NCBI GenBank assembly: GCA_029006135.1
Contig: JAQXGE010000007.1
Span: 1 to 64,000 of the forward strand
Source: Oscillospiraceae bacterium
Lineage (GTDB): Bacteria > Bacillota > Clostridia > Oscillospirales > Ruminococcaceae
Direction: 5' to 3'
Length of the DNA stretch: 64,000 nucleotides
Within the stretch, counting starts at the first letter, position 1. Each line of letters starts with the position of its first letter. The notes under the pieces were generated by a model, which was not told the DNA's origin, ran no database searches, and saw nothing but the letters and a program-made list of their open reading frames with translations. Position numbers and translations under genes: made by a program. Shown in pieces: positions 1 through 11,600 of the stretch.

Positions 1-115
1 ACAAGAACCTCCAGTGCTTTTGTATTGCGGTTGCCAGACCACTTACATTTTAGCACTGGAGGTTCTTTCTTTCACTAAAGTCTTTTTTATTGACCCCCAG
101 TTGAACTGGGGGTTT
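1..115 (-). mobile_element. Possible left end of an IS200/IS605-like element running off the window (tnpA start would lie outside)
   Basis: Perfect 16-bp inverted repeat AAGAACCTCCAGTGCT (3-18) / AGCACTGGAGGTTCTT (52-67); on the minus strand the distal arm holds an SD-like GGAGG. Plus a 10-bp-arm palindrome ACCCCCAGTT-G-AACTGGGGGT near 90-110. Confidence 0.35.
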
Positions 116-142
116 TATCATGCCTATTCGGCGCCAAAAAAG

Positions 143-168
143 GCCGCAGCCCAAGAAGGGCTGCGGTC
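143..168 (-). terminator. Intrinsic terminator of groESL
   Basis: Minus strand CCGCAGCCC-TTCTT-GGGCTGCGG followed by CCTTTTTT. Confidence 0.85.
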
Positions 169-205
169 TGATTTATTCAGCAATAACCTGTGCGGGTTCA
201 GCGGA

Positions 206-1840
<1,635 letters not shown>

Positions 1841-1885
1841 TTACTCCTTTTGATTCAAATCAATCTGTCGTTCGGTCTTGTGTGC

Positions 1886-2170
1886 TTACTCCACGATAGC
1901 CAGGATGTCGCTCTGACGGACGATGGTGCACTCCTCGCCGTCCACCTTGACCTGCGTGCCGGAATACTGGCTGGTCAGAACTTTGTCGCCAACCTTGACG
2001 ATCATTTCAACTTCCTTGCCATCCACAACGCCGCCGGGGCCAACAGCCACGACTTCAGCAACCTGAGGCTTTTCCTTGGCAGAGCCGGTCAGAATCAGGC
2101 CGCCCTTGGAAGTCTCTTCTTCTTCAGCAAGTTTGATCACAACGCGATCTGCGAGAGGTTTGATTTTCAT
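1886..2170 (-). CDS. groES: Co-chaperonin GroES
   Basis: MKIKPLADRVVIKLAEEEETSKGGLILTGSAKEKPQ... Confidence 0.98.
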   Translation of the reverse strand: MKIKPLADRVVIKLAEEEETSKGGLILTGSAKEKPQVAEVVAVGPGGVVDGKEVEMIVKVGDKVLTSQYSGTQVKVDGEECTIVRQSDILAIVE

Positions 2171-2216
2171 GGTGAAATATCCTCCTATAATGAAAGTTTA
2201 TTTAAAACTTGTTTGT

Positions 2217-2243
2217 TTAGCACTCATTTCTCTTGAGTGCTAA
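2217..2243. promoter_or_regulatory. CIRCE operator (HrcA binding site)
   Basis: TTAGCACTC-N9-GAGTGCTAA, perfect consensus upstream of groES. Confidence 0.97.
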
Positions 2244-2247
2244 ATCT

Positions 2248-2275
2248 ATTATAACTTCCCATTCCAAAAAATCAA
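2248..2275 (-). promoter_or_regulatory. groESL sigma-A-type promoter
   Basis: Minus strand TTGATT-N16-TATAAT directly upstream of CIRCE. Confidence 0.8.
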
Positions 2276-2433
2276 GTGTTTCAAGTATAAATTTTTTGTG
2301 AATTCATTTTTTATTCGTTTTAACGTCTAATTTTTTGCGGTTTTTTTCTTCTTTTCTCTTGATTTTTCCCTCCGTCCCTTCATCCGATGTTTTTAGCACT
2401 CTATTTTTTACCTCTGGCAATCCAAACCAACAA

Positions 2434-2477
2434 AAAAAGCAGTCTCTCAGCCATATCATAAAGAGAGACTGCTTTTT
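2434..2477. terminator. Intrinsic terminator downstream of the ger operon
   Basis: AAAAAGCAGTCTCTC ... GAGAGACTGCTTTTT. Confidence 0.85.
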
Positions 2478-2588
2478 AATCAATATAAGCTAAAGAAATC
2501 TATACTAAAAACTTACTGTAGTCAGGTATTTCTTTGTTTTTCAATGTTACGCGCTTCCTTTCCTGTCTCCTGTTCTTCGTGTTTTCCG

Positions 2589-3563
2589 TCAGGTTTCCGG
2601 TGCATCTTCCCGCAAAATTGTAAGGTTCGCTCGGACCTTCCCGACTTTTCCAAAGCGATTCTGCACCCAGAAGCGGAAGTTCAGCGGATCTTCTTCCCAT
2701 AGCCGCAGCTCCGATTCGAGACATGTGAACGCATTTGTCAAAGCATGGTCAAGTTCTTTCCCAAGTTCTTCCTTCGAACGTTTCTCCTCTCCAAGTTCTG
2801 ATAACCGGCAATTGCTCAATGTCAAGATAACCTGCACCGAATCCACACTTTCAGGCTGCACGGCCGTGTACACGTCTGCCTGAAAATGAATTTTTTCTTC
2901 GTTCAAGGTGCAATCCATCCGATCGCTTTGCCCAGTAAGAATAGCCGCCATCTGCGCTTCAGCGCCCTGCCTGCACACGAACTTTGCTTTCTTTTCTGCA
3001 AGAAAAGCAAATGCATATCCTGTATCCTCATACACCGGAATAGCACACATATCCTTTTTGGAAAACATCGTCTGCAGCCCACATTGAATACCATATTTTT
3101 CTTTCTGTGATGTCATTTTTTCATAGAGTTCCGGGGCACATTCAGTGATTTCATCTTTGCCATAAGAATGTCCCAATGCAAATACCGTAATTTCCGGCGC
3201 AGGATGCGCGGTCTGCTCCACAAGGGATGCAAGCTCCTGTGCTTCCTTCCAGCCGCATTCTGCCGGAAGTGCCACAAGGTCCGTTAGCCCATAGAAAGCC
3301 CTTCCCTGCAAAGCGTATTCTGCGTTGTCCCACGCTTCAGCCGCTGTATCCCCCTGTGCCGCCACCACTTTAAATTTTTCTTCCTCGTTTTCTTCATCAC
3401 AAATCAGCAAAACAGCAGTGAGACCCTCTGCGCCGCTGTCAAAAAACACCGCACGGACAATCTCTCGCTGGGAAAGAGGCTGAGCGCCGCAGCCGCAAAG
3501 AAGCAATCCGATTAAAAACACTGCTGTCAGGCGGTTTTTCTTTTTCTGCTTCCACCGAGACAT
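2589..3563 (-). CDS. gerAC: Spore germination lipoprotein, Ger(x)C family
   Basis: Lipobox-like LIGLLLCGCGAQPLSQREIVRAVFFD; third gene of a GerA/GerB/GerC-type operon; start at MSRWKQKKKN preferred over the longer ORF. Confidence 0.75.
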   Translation of the reverse strand: MSRWKQKKKNRLTAVFLIGLLLCGCGAQPLSQREIVRAVFFDSGAEGLTAVLLICDEENEEEKFKVVAAQGDTAAEAWDNAEYALQGRAFYGLTDLVALPAECGWKEAQELASLVEQTAHPAPEITVFALGHSYGKDEITECAPELYEKMTSQKEKYGIQCGLQTMFSKKDMCAIPVYEDTGYAFAFLAEKKAKFVCRQGAEAQMAAILTGQSDRMDCTLNEEKIHFQADVYTAVQPESVDSVQVILTLSNCRLSELGEEKRSKEELGKELDHALTNAFTCLESELRLWEEDPLNFRFWVQNRFGKVGKVRANLTILREDAPET

Positions 3564-4588
3564 TGGATAACACCTCCCAGCACGACCGGCAGAGCATATG
3601 CCCAAATTAGAATATTTCGCCACTCAAAAGCGCGCTCCAAATCTATGCTGCGCCACAAAATGCAAAAAAGCAGTACGCCGCCCAGATACCAGAAGAAACG
3701 GTCGAGTCCCACGGCGGTGTTTCCCTGCCCCGTTTTTCCTCCCAGCAGTTCCACCATCGTATAGAGATAAACCGCCAGCTTTACGCTCACCGCCATAGTC
3801 CACAAAACAAGCTGCACCCACTCCAGACGATTAAAAATAGAGAGTGCTCCGCACTGTGCCGCCGCTTGCACCGGCGATGAGCGTCCCGGCATGGCCGCGC
3901 CAAAGAACAGTTCCAGAAGAAGGTGTATGCCCGTATCAAACAGCACCCCGCTGCAGGCAAGCCGCACAGCGGATCGTTCTGATTTTTCCCGCTTCGGAAG
4001 AACCGCAAGGAGCAGATACTCCGGATAAAGTACTGTCTGGGAAGAAATCGTCCCCAACCATTCTTCCGCTGTAAGGGAAATGTTTTGCAAGTTTGTCACT
4101 CTCAGCTGCTGTGCAATCGAGAGGAGCATGGCCGCCAGCCCTATTGCCAAAAGCGCCAGCACCGCCCCGGCGGTTTGTCTCAGTGCGTTTTCCCTGCGAA
4201 GATAAACAACCGGCAGCAGCAGTACAAAGCATGAGGCCATCAAGCCCACGGTTCCGGGATACAGGCTTTCATAAATATTTCGCAGGCGAAGAATTTCAAG
4301 CACAGAACTGGCCGCCAAAATCACACAGAGCCCACCGCGCAGGGGCGCACAATCCCAGCGTTTCCATCCCACAGAAAACCAAATCGTTGTGAGTGCAAGG
4401 GCAAGAATACTGGCTCCCGCCGCAAGAATCCCGATTCTGCTCCAATAGCCTGTGTGGAAGCGAAGCACAGCATTGCTCAAAATCCCAATCAACAGTGCAG
4501 GCATCCAGTCATGTCTGTTTTTCTCCACGGGTTCCAAGCACCTCCCCCCATTGTGCCAGTCTTGACCAGATTGTTCTGACAAAGCCAT
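3527..4588 (-). CDS. gerAB: GerAB/GrkB-type endospore germination permease
   Basis: Multi-spanning hydrophobic protein between gerAA-like and gerAC-like genes, overlapping both. Confidence 0.75.
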   Translation of the reverse strand: MALSEQSGQDWHNGGRCLEPVEKNRHDWMPALLIGILSNAVLRFHTGYWSRIGILAAGASILALALTTIWFSVGWKRWDCAPLRGGLCVILAASSVLEILRLRNIYESLYPGTVGLMASCFVLLLPVVYLRRENALRQTAGAVLALLAIGLAAMLLSIAQQLRVTNLQNISLTAEEWLGTISSQTVLYPEYLLLAVLPKREKSERSAVRLACSGVLFDTGIHLLLELFFGAAMPGRSSPVQAAAQCGALSIFNRLEWVQLVLWTMAVSVKLAVYLYTMVELLGGKTGQGNTAVGLDRFFWYLGGVLLFCILWRSIDLERAFEWRNILIWAYALPVVLGGVIQCLGGSRKRKTA

Positions 4589-5963
4589 CCCTCCAGGCAG
4601 CGTGTTTTGCCGGAATCAAGGGATAGAGATAATCATAGCCAAAAGAATCACTTCCGCAGGCCATAGCCAGAACTGTCAAGAAGCCACAAGCGATTCCCGG
4701 AACGCCAAACAATCCTGCAAGGACAATGACCGCAAAGCGAAACAGGATAGACTGTTCGTACAGACTGGGAACTGCAAGCGTTGCAATGGTCGCAGCCGCC
4801 GCCATTGTCAGGACAGGCACACTGACAATGCCAGCGGAGACAGCGGTTTCCCCGAGAATGAGTGCCCCCACCAGGCTGACTGTGTGACTGATGGATTTTG
4901 GCGCGCGGAGACCTGCTTCCCTTACAATTTCAAGCAATAGCGTAACGGCCAGCATTTCCGCCATCGGCGGCAGCGGCGTGGACGCCTCCCCTTGGGCCAG
5001 CTTTGCGAGCAATCGCACCGGTATGACTTCCGGCGCATAGCTGACCGCCATCACATAAAGTCCCGGGCCAAAAACAGAAAGCAAAAATGCCAGATATTTG
5101 AGCATCCGAATAAGTCCCGCAAAGACAGCCCCGGACGAATAGTCGTCCAGACATTCAAAATGTTCCGCAAAAAAGTTCGGCACAACCATGGCCAGCGGAC
5201 TGCCCGAAACAAGTACAACAATTTTTCCTTCGCAAAGCCTTGCACAGGCAACAGCGGGGCGTTCGGTATAAGCTGCCGCCGGGAAGAGGTTCAGCTTGTC
5301 CTGTTTAAGGAAAGAAGCAAAATAGGTGCTGTCCAGCAGAATCGGTATCCTTATTTTTTGCAGACATTCCCGCATTTTCCTCACAACCTCCGCCGGTGCC
5401 AGGCTCCGGTCATAACAAATGCAGTATTCGGTTTTGGCGCGTGTGTTTGCCGTGCAAATTTCTGCCACAAAGTCCTGCGTTCTGAATTGACGGCGCAGCT
5501 GAGAGATATTATTTCGCAGATGTTCCGTAAACGCATCTTGCGGGCCTCGGATGTTTCCTTCCCCGCTTGGATTTCCAACGGAACGCTGAACCATATCCTG
5601 TGTGGAAAAGGTCAGCGCCTCCCTGCTTCCGTCAATGAGCAGCACTGCCATGCCAGACGTCAGCATTTCAACCAGTGCCGTTCTATCTTTCACTGTTTCT
5701 GGCTCTGCGGGCAGATAGCTTCGATTCATCAGGGCCTGCATAAGTTTTTCTCCATCCGGCTCAATAAATCTCTCACGTTCCAATTCATGCAGCACCATCA
5801 CGCAGAGTTTTTCCGGAGAAGAAAGGCCCGCAAACATTGCGATACAGCACCGCACACCGGAAATCTCAAAATGTCGGGTATAGAAATCCCCCGAGTTCCC
5901 AAAAATAGAATCCAGAAACGCAGTGTTTTCTGTCAGTTCTCTGCTCAGCTTTTCTTGATTCAA
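4509..5963 (-). CDS. gerAA: Spore germination protein GerA family (GerAA); TTG start
   Basis: DSTYFASFLKQDKLNLFPAAAYTERPAVACARLCEGKIVVLVSGSPLAMVVPNFFAEHF; APEVIPVRLL..; SD GGGAGG upstream of TTG. Confidence 0.88.
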   Translation of the reverse strand: MNQEKLSRELTENTAFLDSIFGNSGDFYTRHFEISGVRCCIAMFAGLSSPEKLCVMVLHELERERFIEPDGEKLMQALMNRSYLPAEPETVKDRTALVEMLTSGMAVLLIDGSREALTFSTQDMVQRSVGNPSGEGNIRGPQDAFTEHLRNNISQLRRQFRTQDFVAEICTANTRAKTEYCICYDRSLAPAEVVRKMRECLQKIRIPILLDSTYFASFLKQDKLNLFPAAAYTERPAVACARLCEGKIVVLVSGSPLAMVVPNFFAEHFECLDDYSSGAVFAGLIRMLKYLAFLLSVFGPGLYVMAVSYAPEVIPVRLLAKLAQGEASTPLPPMAEMLAVTLLLEIVREAGLRAPKSISHTVSLVGALILGETAVSAGIVSVPVLTMAAAATIATLAVPSLYEQSILFRFAVIVLAGLFGVPGIACGFLTVLAMACGSDSFGYDYLYPLIPAKHAAWRDGFVRTIWSRLAQWGEVLGTRGEKQT

Positions 5964-6030
5964 TCTGATCGCCCTCCCTCTGATTCAGTTTATCCCGCAG
6001 AGCGGAGGAATAGTCACCGGGAGGAAGATT

Positions 6031-6684
6031 ATGGTTGCCTGTGTATTTCGCACAATTATCATCTATGCCGTTGTCATTTTCGCCATGCGTCTGATGGGAA
6101 AACGTCAGCTTGGGGAACTTCAGCCCTCGGAGTTGGTCACAACTTTTCTGATTTCCAATGTAGCTTCCATCTGTATCGATGAGCCGGACCTGCCTTTGCT
6201 CGCCAGTATTGTGCCGATTCTGCTCATTGCAGCCCTTGAAATTCTCAATTCCAGCGCCGCATGGTATTTTCCCAAATATGCCGCGCTTCTGTTCGGTCAG
6301 CCCGTCACCGTCATCCGCAATGGGGAGATTGACCAGGATGCTCTGCGCCATCTGCGCATTACAACCGGTGACCTGATGGAGGCCCTGCGCGGTAAGGACT
6401 TTTATGACCCGCAGGAAGTTTTCTGGGGTGTAGTGGAACCCAACGGGAGCATCAGCACCGCTGCCGTCCCCACAGCCGGCCAATCCGCCCCCATGCTGCC
6501 TTTAATCATTGACAGCCAGCTCTATCCGGATAATCTTTCCCTGTTAGGGCACAGCAGATCCTGGCTGGACCAGACTCTAAAATCAAAGGGGCTGCGTCAC
6601 GAGGAAGTTCTCATTTTTCTCTGTAACGGGAAAGACACCCTGCTGATACCAAAAAGACTGCCCAAGAAGAGCAGTCCTCGATAA
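6031..6684 (+). CDS. DUF421 (YetF-like) membrane protein
   Basis: RTIIIYAVVIFAMRLMGKRQLGELQPSELVTTFLISNVASICIDEPDLPL is characteristic of DUF421; SD GGGAGGAAG. Confidence 0.92.
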   Translation: MVACVFRTIIIYAVVIFAMRLMGKRQLGELQPSELVTTFLISNVASICIDEPDLPLLASIVPILLIAALEILNSSAAWYFPKYAALLFGQPVTVIRNGEIDQDALRHLRITTGDLMEALRGKDFYDPQEVFWGVVEPNGSISTAAVPTAGQSAPMLPLIIDSQLYPDNLSLLGHSRSWLDQTLKSKGLRHEEVLIFLCNGKDTLLIPKRLPKKSSPR

Positions 6685-6768
6685 GAAAGCGGCCATAACT
6701 TAGGCGGTTTTCTTATTTTAGGCTGTCTCTCGGGCAGTCCTGTATTTGATGAAATGGAGCCAAGCGAT

Positions 6769-7137
6769 ATGAAACGAAACTGGTATGCAGCGGCAATCCT
6801 GGCTTTTCTTGCGATTTTTCTGCTTGGATGTCAGAGCTATGTACACAAAACGTCCCAGTCACTTCAAAGCGAAGTCAGGCAAGCCTACGCCCAGACACTG
6901 AAACTCGATTATCAGGGCGCGCGCAAAACACTTAGCAAAGCACAGAGTCATGCAAAACAGGCAAGCAGTATTCTATGCTTTGTGGTGCGGCGAACAGCGC
7001 TGGAACGCGTGAACGAGACAATGTCCGTGCTTTCCGGCTATGCTAATCCTGATAACCAAGCTGACCTCGCTGTCGAAGTGGCACGCGCCTGCACGCAAAT
7101 CGAGCAGATGGAAAAATCGTTTCTTGGAGTTTTTTAA
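6769..7137 (+). CDS. DUF4363-like protein, N-terminal signal/TM
   Basis: [25 protein letters not shown]...; follows DUF421 gene. Confidence 0.65.
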   Translation: MKRNWYAAAILAFLAIFLLGCQSYVHKTSQSLQSEVRQAYAQTLKLDYQGARKTLSKAQSHAKQASSILCFVVRRTALERVNETMSVLSGYANPDNQADLAVEVARACTQIEQMEKSFLGVF

Positions 7138-7631
7138 GCCTTTTCGCCGTTCTTTGCCTCTCCGGATGCCGATTTAGAGCGGGAGTCAAGCATATCCTTA
7201 AGCTCTTCCATGAAGGTGTTGACATCACTGAACTGGCGGTAGACCGAGGCAAAGCGAACGTAGGCCACATCGTCCAGCTGCTTAAGTTCCTCCATCGCAA
7301 GATCACCAATGTGGATAGAGGATACCTCACGGTCATAAGAACTGTGGAGTGTCTGCTCGATACGGCTTACCGCAGCATCAAGCTGCTGGTAGCTGACCGG
7401 CCGCTTTTCGCAGGCGCGGAGCATACCGTTGAGGAGTTTCTGACGGTCAAACGCTTCGCGGGAGTGGTCCTTCTTGACAACCATCAGCGGAACCGTCTCA
7501 ACAATCTCATAGGTCGTAAACCGCTTTTTGCAGGAAAGGCATTCCCTGCGGCGGCGAATTTTTTCGCCGTCTTCAGCCGGACGTGAATCGATTACTTTGG
7601 AATCAATAGCACCGCAGTACGGGCATCTCAT
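7134..7631 (-). CDS. nrdR: Transcriptional repressor NrdR
   Basis: [42 protein letters not shown] Zn ribbon plus ATP-cone. Confidence 0.97.
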   Translation of the reverse strand: MRCPYCGAIDSKVIDSRPAEDGEKIRRRRECLSCKKRFTTYEIVETVPLMVVKKDHSREAFDRQKLLNGMLRACEKRPVSYQQLDAAVSRIEQTLHSSYDREVSSIHIGDLAMEELKQLDDVAYVRFASVYRQFSDVNTFMEELKDMLDSRSKSASGEAKNGEKA

Positions 7632-7663
7632 AAGACATCCTCCTGTCTGATTGTGTCAGTCGG

Positions 7664-9997
7664 TCATGCCTTCTTGGCCTTGCCGGCAGACTGCCTGTTT
7701 TTCACATCAACCCAAAGCTGAGTTGCAATGCAGATGGTGCTGTACACGCCGCTGATCATACCGAACATCAGCGGGAGCGCGAAAGTAAAGATGCTGTCGA
7801 GCTTGAAAACAGCCGAGACAACGCAAACCACACCGAGCGCAATGCAGGTCGTGATCGTGGTCATCAAAGAACGGGTAAAGCTCTGATTGATGGAGAGATT
7901 CACCAGTTCAGGCAGAGACTTCTGCTTTCCGTAAAGGCCCTTATTCTCACGCACACGGTCATAGATAACAACGGTATCATTGATGGAGTAGCCGAGAATC
8001 GTCAGCATGGCTGCAATGAAGTTGCCATTCAGAGGAATACGCAGCAGGACAAACACGCCGAACACAATGAACAGGTCATGCAGCAATGCAACAATGGCCA
8101 TTGCGCCAGCAGTCCAGCCGCCAATATTGCGGAAGCGGATAGCAATATAGATGAGAATCAGCACGCAGGCAGCAACCACCGCCACAATGCTCTTTGCAAG
8201 GAATTCCGTGCCGATGGTGGGGTTGACGTTGCTCACTTCATTCTGGACAAAGCTGCTTTCCGGATAGGCCTCGTTGAGCGCAGCAATCAGGCTGTCCAGA
8301 TCTGCCGTAGAAAGCGTTTCACTGCCCGGCAGCGTGATGGTCAGGGTCTTGTCACCAACAATATCGGTACCAGTCTGCAAAGTCAGATTGCTCTGGCCAA
8401 CATTGTCCGCGATGGTCTGCTTGACCTCATTCAGATCAAGGTCACCCTGATATCCGACCGTCACCATAGCGCCGCCCTTGAATTCGACATCCATCTTAAC
8501 GCCAAAGACTACGCTGAACACAAGAATAACAGCAATGATCACGCAGGAAATCGTATAGAACTTCTTGCGGTTGCCAACAAAATTGATGGATGGAACCTTG
8601 TAAGTGGACTTGCTATTTTTGCCGGCGCCGCCGTAAAGAGCAGGATTCCGCAGTGCTTTGATGCGGGACGCACCGCGAATCATGATACGGGTTGCACCAA
8701 CGCCAAACACAAAGTTGAGCAGAACACTTGTCAGCAGCGTAAAGCCGAAGGAGTAGATTGTGCCGGCCGTGGAAGGTCCGAACATGAAGAAAATCGGCTT
8801 GAATACAGTAGCCCAGAAGCCATCGGTAGGTCCAAACGCGCCCATCAGAATCGCTGCAACAATCACGATTGTCACGTTGCCGTCAATAATGGGGGTAAGG
8901 CCTCTCTTGAATCCGCTGGCGATGGCACCATCCAGTGTCTTGTTCTTGGACAGTTCCTCCTTGATGCGCTCCGCCGTAATAACATTCGCATCAACACCCA
9001 TGCCGATGCCCAGAATGATACCGGCGATGCCAGGCAGGGTCAGCGTGGAACCGGGGAAGATATTCAGATAACCGGATACAACCGCCAGCGTAGCAGAAAC
9101 CTGGCCAAGCAGAGAAATCACGGCGATGCCGCCCAGCAGACGATAGCGGGCAATCATCAGCACAGCAACGGCAATAAATGCAATGATGCCGGCCAGCACC
9201 ATGACCTCAAGGCTCTTGGCACCGAGCGTGGGGCTGATGGTGGAATAGCTCTCCGCCGAGAGGGCAAAGGGCAGTGCGCCGGAGTTAATCTGGTTGGCAA
9301 GGGCCGTGACTTCTTCCTGCGTGAAGGGGCTGGAAGAAGAGCCTTCAATAATGGCCCGGCCATCCGTGATTGCAGTCTTGACAGTAGCCGTAGAGATGTT
9401 CTCATCATCCAGCCAGATGGAAATGTAGCCATTGTCCTGCGCGGCCAGTTCGGTCGTGGCATCGGCAAAAGCCTTTGCGCCCTCCGAGCTGAACTCGAGC
9501 TGAACAACATAGCCGTTTTCCTGGTCATAGCCGGCCGTGGCGGAAGTCACATCATCGCCGCTCAGAATTTCTTCGCCATCAGCAGAAGAACCCTTGCGGA
9601 ACACCATCTTGGCGGTGGTGCCGATTTCATCGATAGCCGTCTGAGGATTAAAGTCCGTCTCATCGTTCTTCCAGGGGAAGCGAACAATGATGCGGTCTTT
9701 GTTGTAGTCAACATAATCCTCATAATCGGTAATGCCGAGGCCCACAAGGCGGTCCTCAATAACCGTCTTGGCGGCGGCAAGCTGGTCATCGGTGGCATCA
9801 ATGCCATCTTCCGGCATGAAGGTCACATCAACGCCGCCGCGGATATCGATACCAAACCGAATATCCGATGCACCCTTAATGTAGACGTTTTTTGTGTCGC
9901 CATACTGATAACTTACACCAAACAGAGCCGTCAGTGAAAAGACGACAGTCAGCAGCGCCACGACAATAAAATGCCATGACTTCCCTCTCTTATTCAT
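7664..9997 (-). CDS. secDF: Protein translocase subunit SecDF (fused)
   Basis: RFGIDIRGGVDVTF, GIAGIILGIGMGVDANVITAERIKEE, LGYSINDTVVIYDRVREN; start MNKRGKSW with SD GGAGG. Confidence 0.95.
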   Translation of the reverse strand: MNKRGKSWHFIVVALLTVVFSLTALFGVSYQYGDTKNVYIKGASDIRFGIDIRGGVDVTFMPEDGIDATDDQLAAAKTVIEDRLVGLGITDYEDYVDYNKDRIIVRFPWKNDETDFNPQTAIDEIGTTAKMVFRKGSSADGEEILSGDDVTSATAGYDQENGYVVQLEFSSEGAKAFADATTELAAQDNGYISIWLDDENISTATVKTAITDGRAIIEGSSSSPFTQEEVTALANQINSGALPFALSAESYSTISPTLGAKSLEVMVLAGIIAFIAVAVLMIARYRLLGGIAVISLLGQVSATLAVVSGYLNIFPGSTLTLPGIAGIILGIGMGVDANVITAERIKEELSKNKTLDGAIASGFKRGLTPIIDGNVTIVIVAAILMGAFGPTDGFWATVFKPIFFMFGPSTAGTIYSFGFTLLTSVLLNFVFGVGATRIMIRGASRIKALRNPALYGGAGKNSKSTYKVPSINFVGNRKKFYTISCVIIAVILVFSVVFGVKMDVEFKGGAMVTVGYQGDLDLNEVKQTIADNVGQSNLTLQTGTDIVGDKTLTITLPGSETLSTADLDSLIAALNEAYPESSFVQNEVSNVNPTIGTEFLAKSIVAVVAACVLILIYIAIRFRNIGGWTAGAMAIVALLHDLFIVFGVFVLLRIPLNGNFIAAMLTILGYSINDTVVIYDRVRENKGLYGKQKSLPELVNLSINQSFTRSLMTTITTCIALGVVCVVSAVFKLDSIFTFALPLMFGMISGVYSTICIATQLWVDVKNRQSAGKAKKA

Positions 9998-10052
9998 AAG
10001 TACCTCCAAATTTTGCCCGTACACCGGTACAGGCGGGAAATTTATTTACAGC

Positions 10053-11327
10053 TCACTGAGCCAGCAGCTTTTCCACAACGGCAAGCCGCACGCATACGGT
10101 GAGAAGCAAAGACGCGGTTTCCACTTCCGAGAGACTCGGATAGGTAGGAGCAATACGGAGATGAGAATCCTCGGGATCGATTCCGTAAGGATAGGCAGCG
10201 CCGGCACCGGTGAGGGTCAGGCCGCAGTCCTTGCAGAGCTGAGCGACCCGCTTGGCACAGCCGGGCATCACATACAGGCTGATAAAATATCCGCCTTTGG
10301 GATCTGTCCAATGCGCAATATTCCCGCACGGCGTCAGCTCATTCGCGAAGGTTGTCTTAACTGCATCAAAGCAGGGCACCAAACGGCGGCGGTGTTTTTC
10401 CATGTGCTTGAGAACGCCCTCTTTATTTTTGAGGAAGCGCACATGACGAAGCTGGTTCATCTTGTCATAGCTGATAATCATGACAGAGAACCGTTTGCAG
10501 ACATATTTCATAGATTCCTCGCTGCAGGCAAGCGCAGACACGCCCGCACCGGGGAAGGTAATCTTGCTGGTAGAAGTAAACATAAAGACGCGGTTCTCAT
10601 TGCCGTAGGCCTTGCTTTCGTTAAGCAGTACCGGCGTCTCGATGATTTCATTGGTCAGATGATGAACGATATATGCTTCATCCCAGAAAATCTTAAAGTC
10701 CGGCGCGGCAGTCTTCATGGAAGCAAAGCGGCGGACTGTCTCATCACTGTAAGTGTAACCATCGGGGTTGGAATACTGCGGCACACACCAGATTCCCTTG
10801 ATGGTATCATCCTCAGCAACCAGCTTTTCAATCATATCCATGTCAGGCCCGTCCGGGGACATCGGGATGCTGATCATCTCAAACCCGAATTCCTCGGTAA
10901 TACGGAAGTGACGGTCATAGCCGGGAACCGGGCAGAGGAATTTGCGGTGTTCCACCTGAGACCACGGACAGGGAGACTCCGGGAAGCCAAACGAATATCC
11001 AATGGAAACAAGATTGTACATCAGCTGAAGGCTGGAGTTGCCGCCCACAAACACTTCTTCGCGGCGCACGCCCATCACATCGCCAAACAGATCCCGAGCC
11101 TCTTCAAGACCTTCAAGGTTGCCGTAATTGCGCGCATCATAGCCGTCTTCGGTGGTATAATCATCCATCTTGAGCAGGTCCATTGCCAAGTCCATCTGGT
11201 GCGGGCCGGGTTTGCCGCGGGCCATATTGAGTTTAAGGTTTTTGGCCTTAAAATCTGCGTAGGACTTTTCAAGGTTTGCTTTCTCGTTAAGCAGTTCTTC
11301 ATGGGACATCTTAAAATAATCTGCCAT
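10053..11327 (-). CDS. Class I aminotransferase (MocR/aspartate-aminotransferase-like)
   Basis: MADYFKMSHEELLNEKANLEKSYADFKAKNLKLNMARGKPGPHQMDLA; TSTSKITFPGAGVSALA PLP region. Confidence 0.85.
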   Translation of the reverse strand: MADYFKMSHEELLNEKANLEKSYADFKAKNLKLNMARGKPGPHQMDLAMDLLKMDDYTTEDGYDARNYGNLEGLEEARDLFGDVMGVRREEVFVGGNSSLQLMYNLVSIGYSFGFPESPCPWSQVEHRKFLCPVPGYDRHFRITEEFGFEMISIPMSPDGPDMDMIEKLVAEDDTIKGIWCVPQYSNPDGYTYSDETVRRFASMKTAAPDFKIFWDEAYIVHHLTNEIIETPVLLNESKAYGNENRVFMFTSTSKITFPGAGVSALACSEESMKYVCKRFSVMIISYDKMNQLRHVRFLKNKEGVLKHMEKHRRRLVPCFDAVKTTFANELTPCGNIAHWTDPKGGYFISLYVMPGCAKRVAQLCKDCGLTLTGAGAAYPYGIDPEDSHLRIAPTYPSLSEVETASLLLTVCVRLAVVEKLLAQ

Positions 11328-11545
11328 ATATACCCTCCCTATCGAACGCCGTGTGCTTTCCCTCTATCTTAAAGCACACAACTTTAGACGTATATCTTAG
11401 TATAAACGAAAAGAAGCCGAGTTACAAGCATTTTTGTAATTTTTTTCATAGGAAACTCATGCAGAAACAAAGTCACAAAGCATCATACTGCCAAAAATGC
11501 AAACCAGCGCCTTTTCCTTTTTGCAGAAAGTGCCGTCATTCAAGC

Positions 11546-11586
11546 AAAAAGTGCTCTCGCCCGGAAAATTCCCGGCGCGAAAGCAC
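11546..11586 (-). terminator. Intrinsic terminator after rlmH
   Basis: Minus strand GTGCTTTCGCGCCGGGAATTTTCCGGGCGAGAGCACTTTTTG. Confidence 0.8.
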
Positions 11587-11600
11587 GCTCAGTATTACAC

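Noticed and set aside
8078-9937. 619-aa plus-strand ORF
   Set aside because: Antisense to secDF; low-complexity shadow composition.
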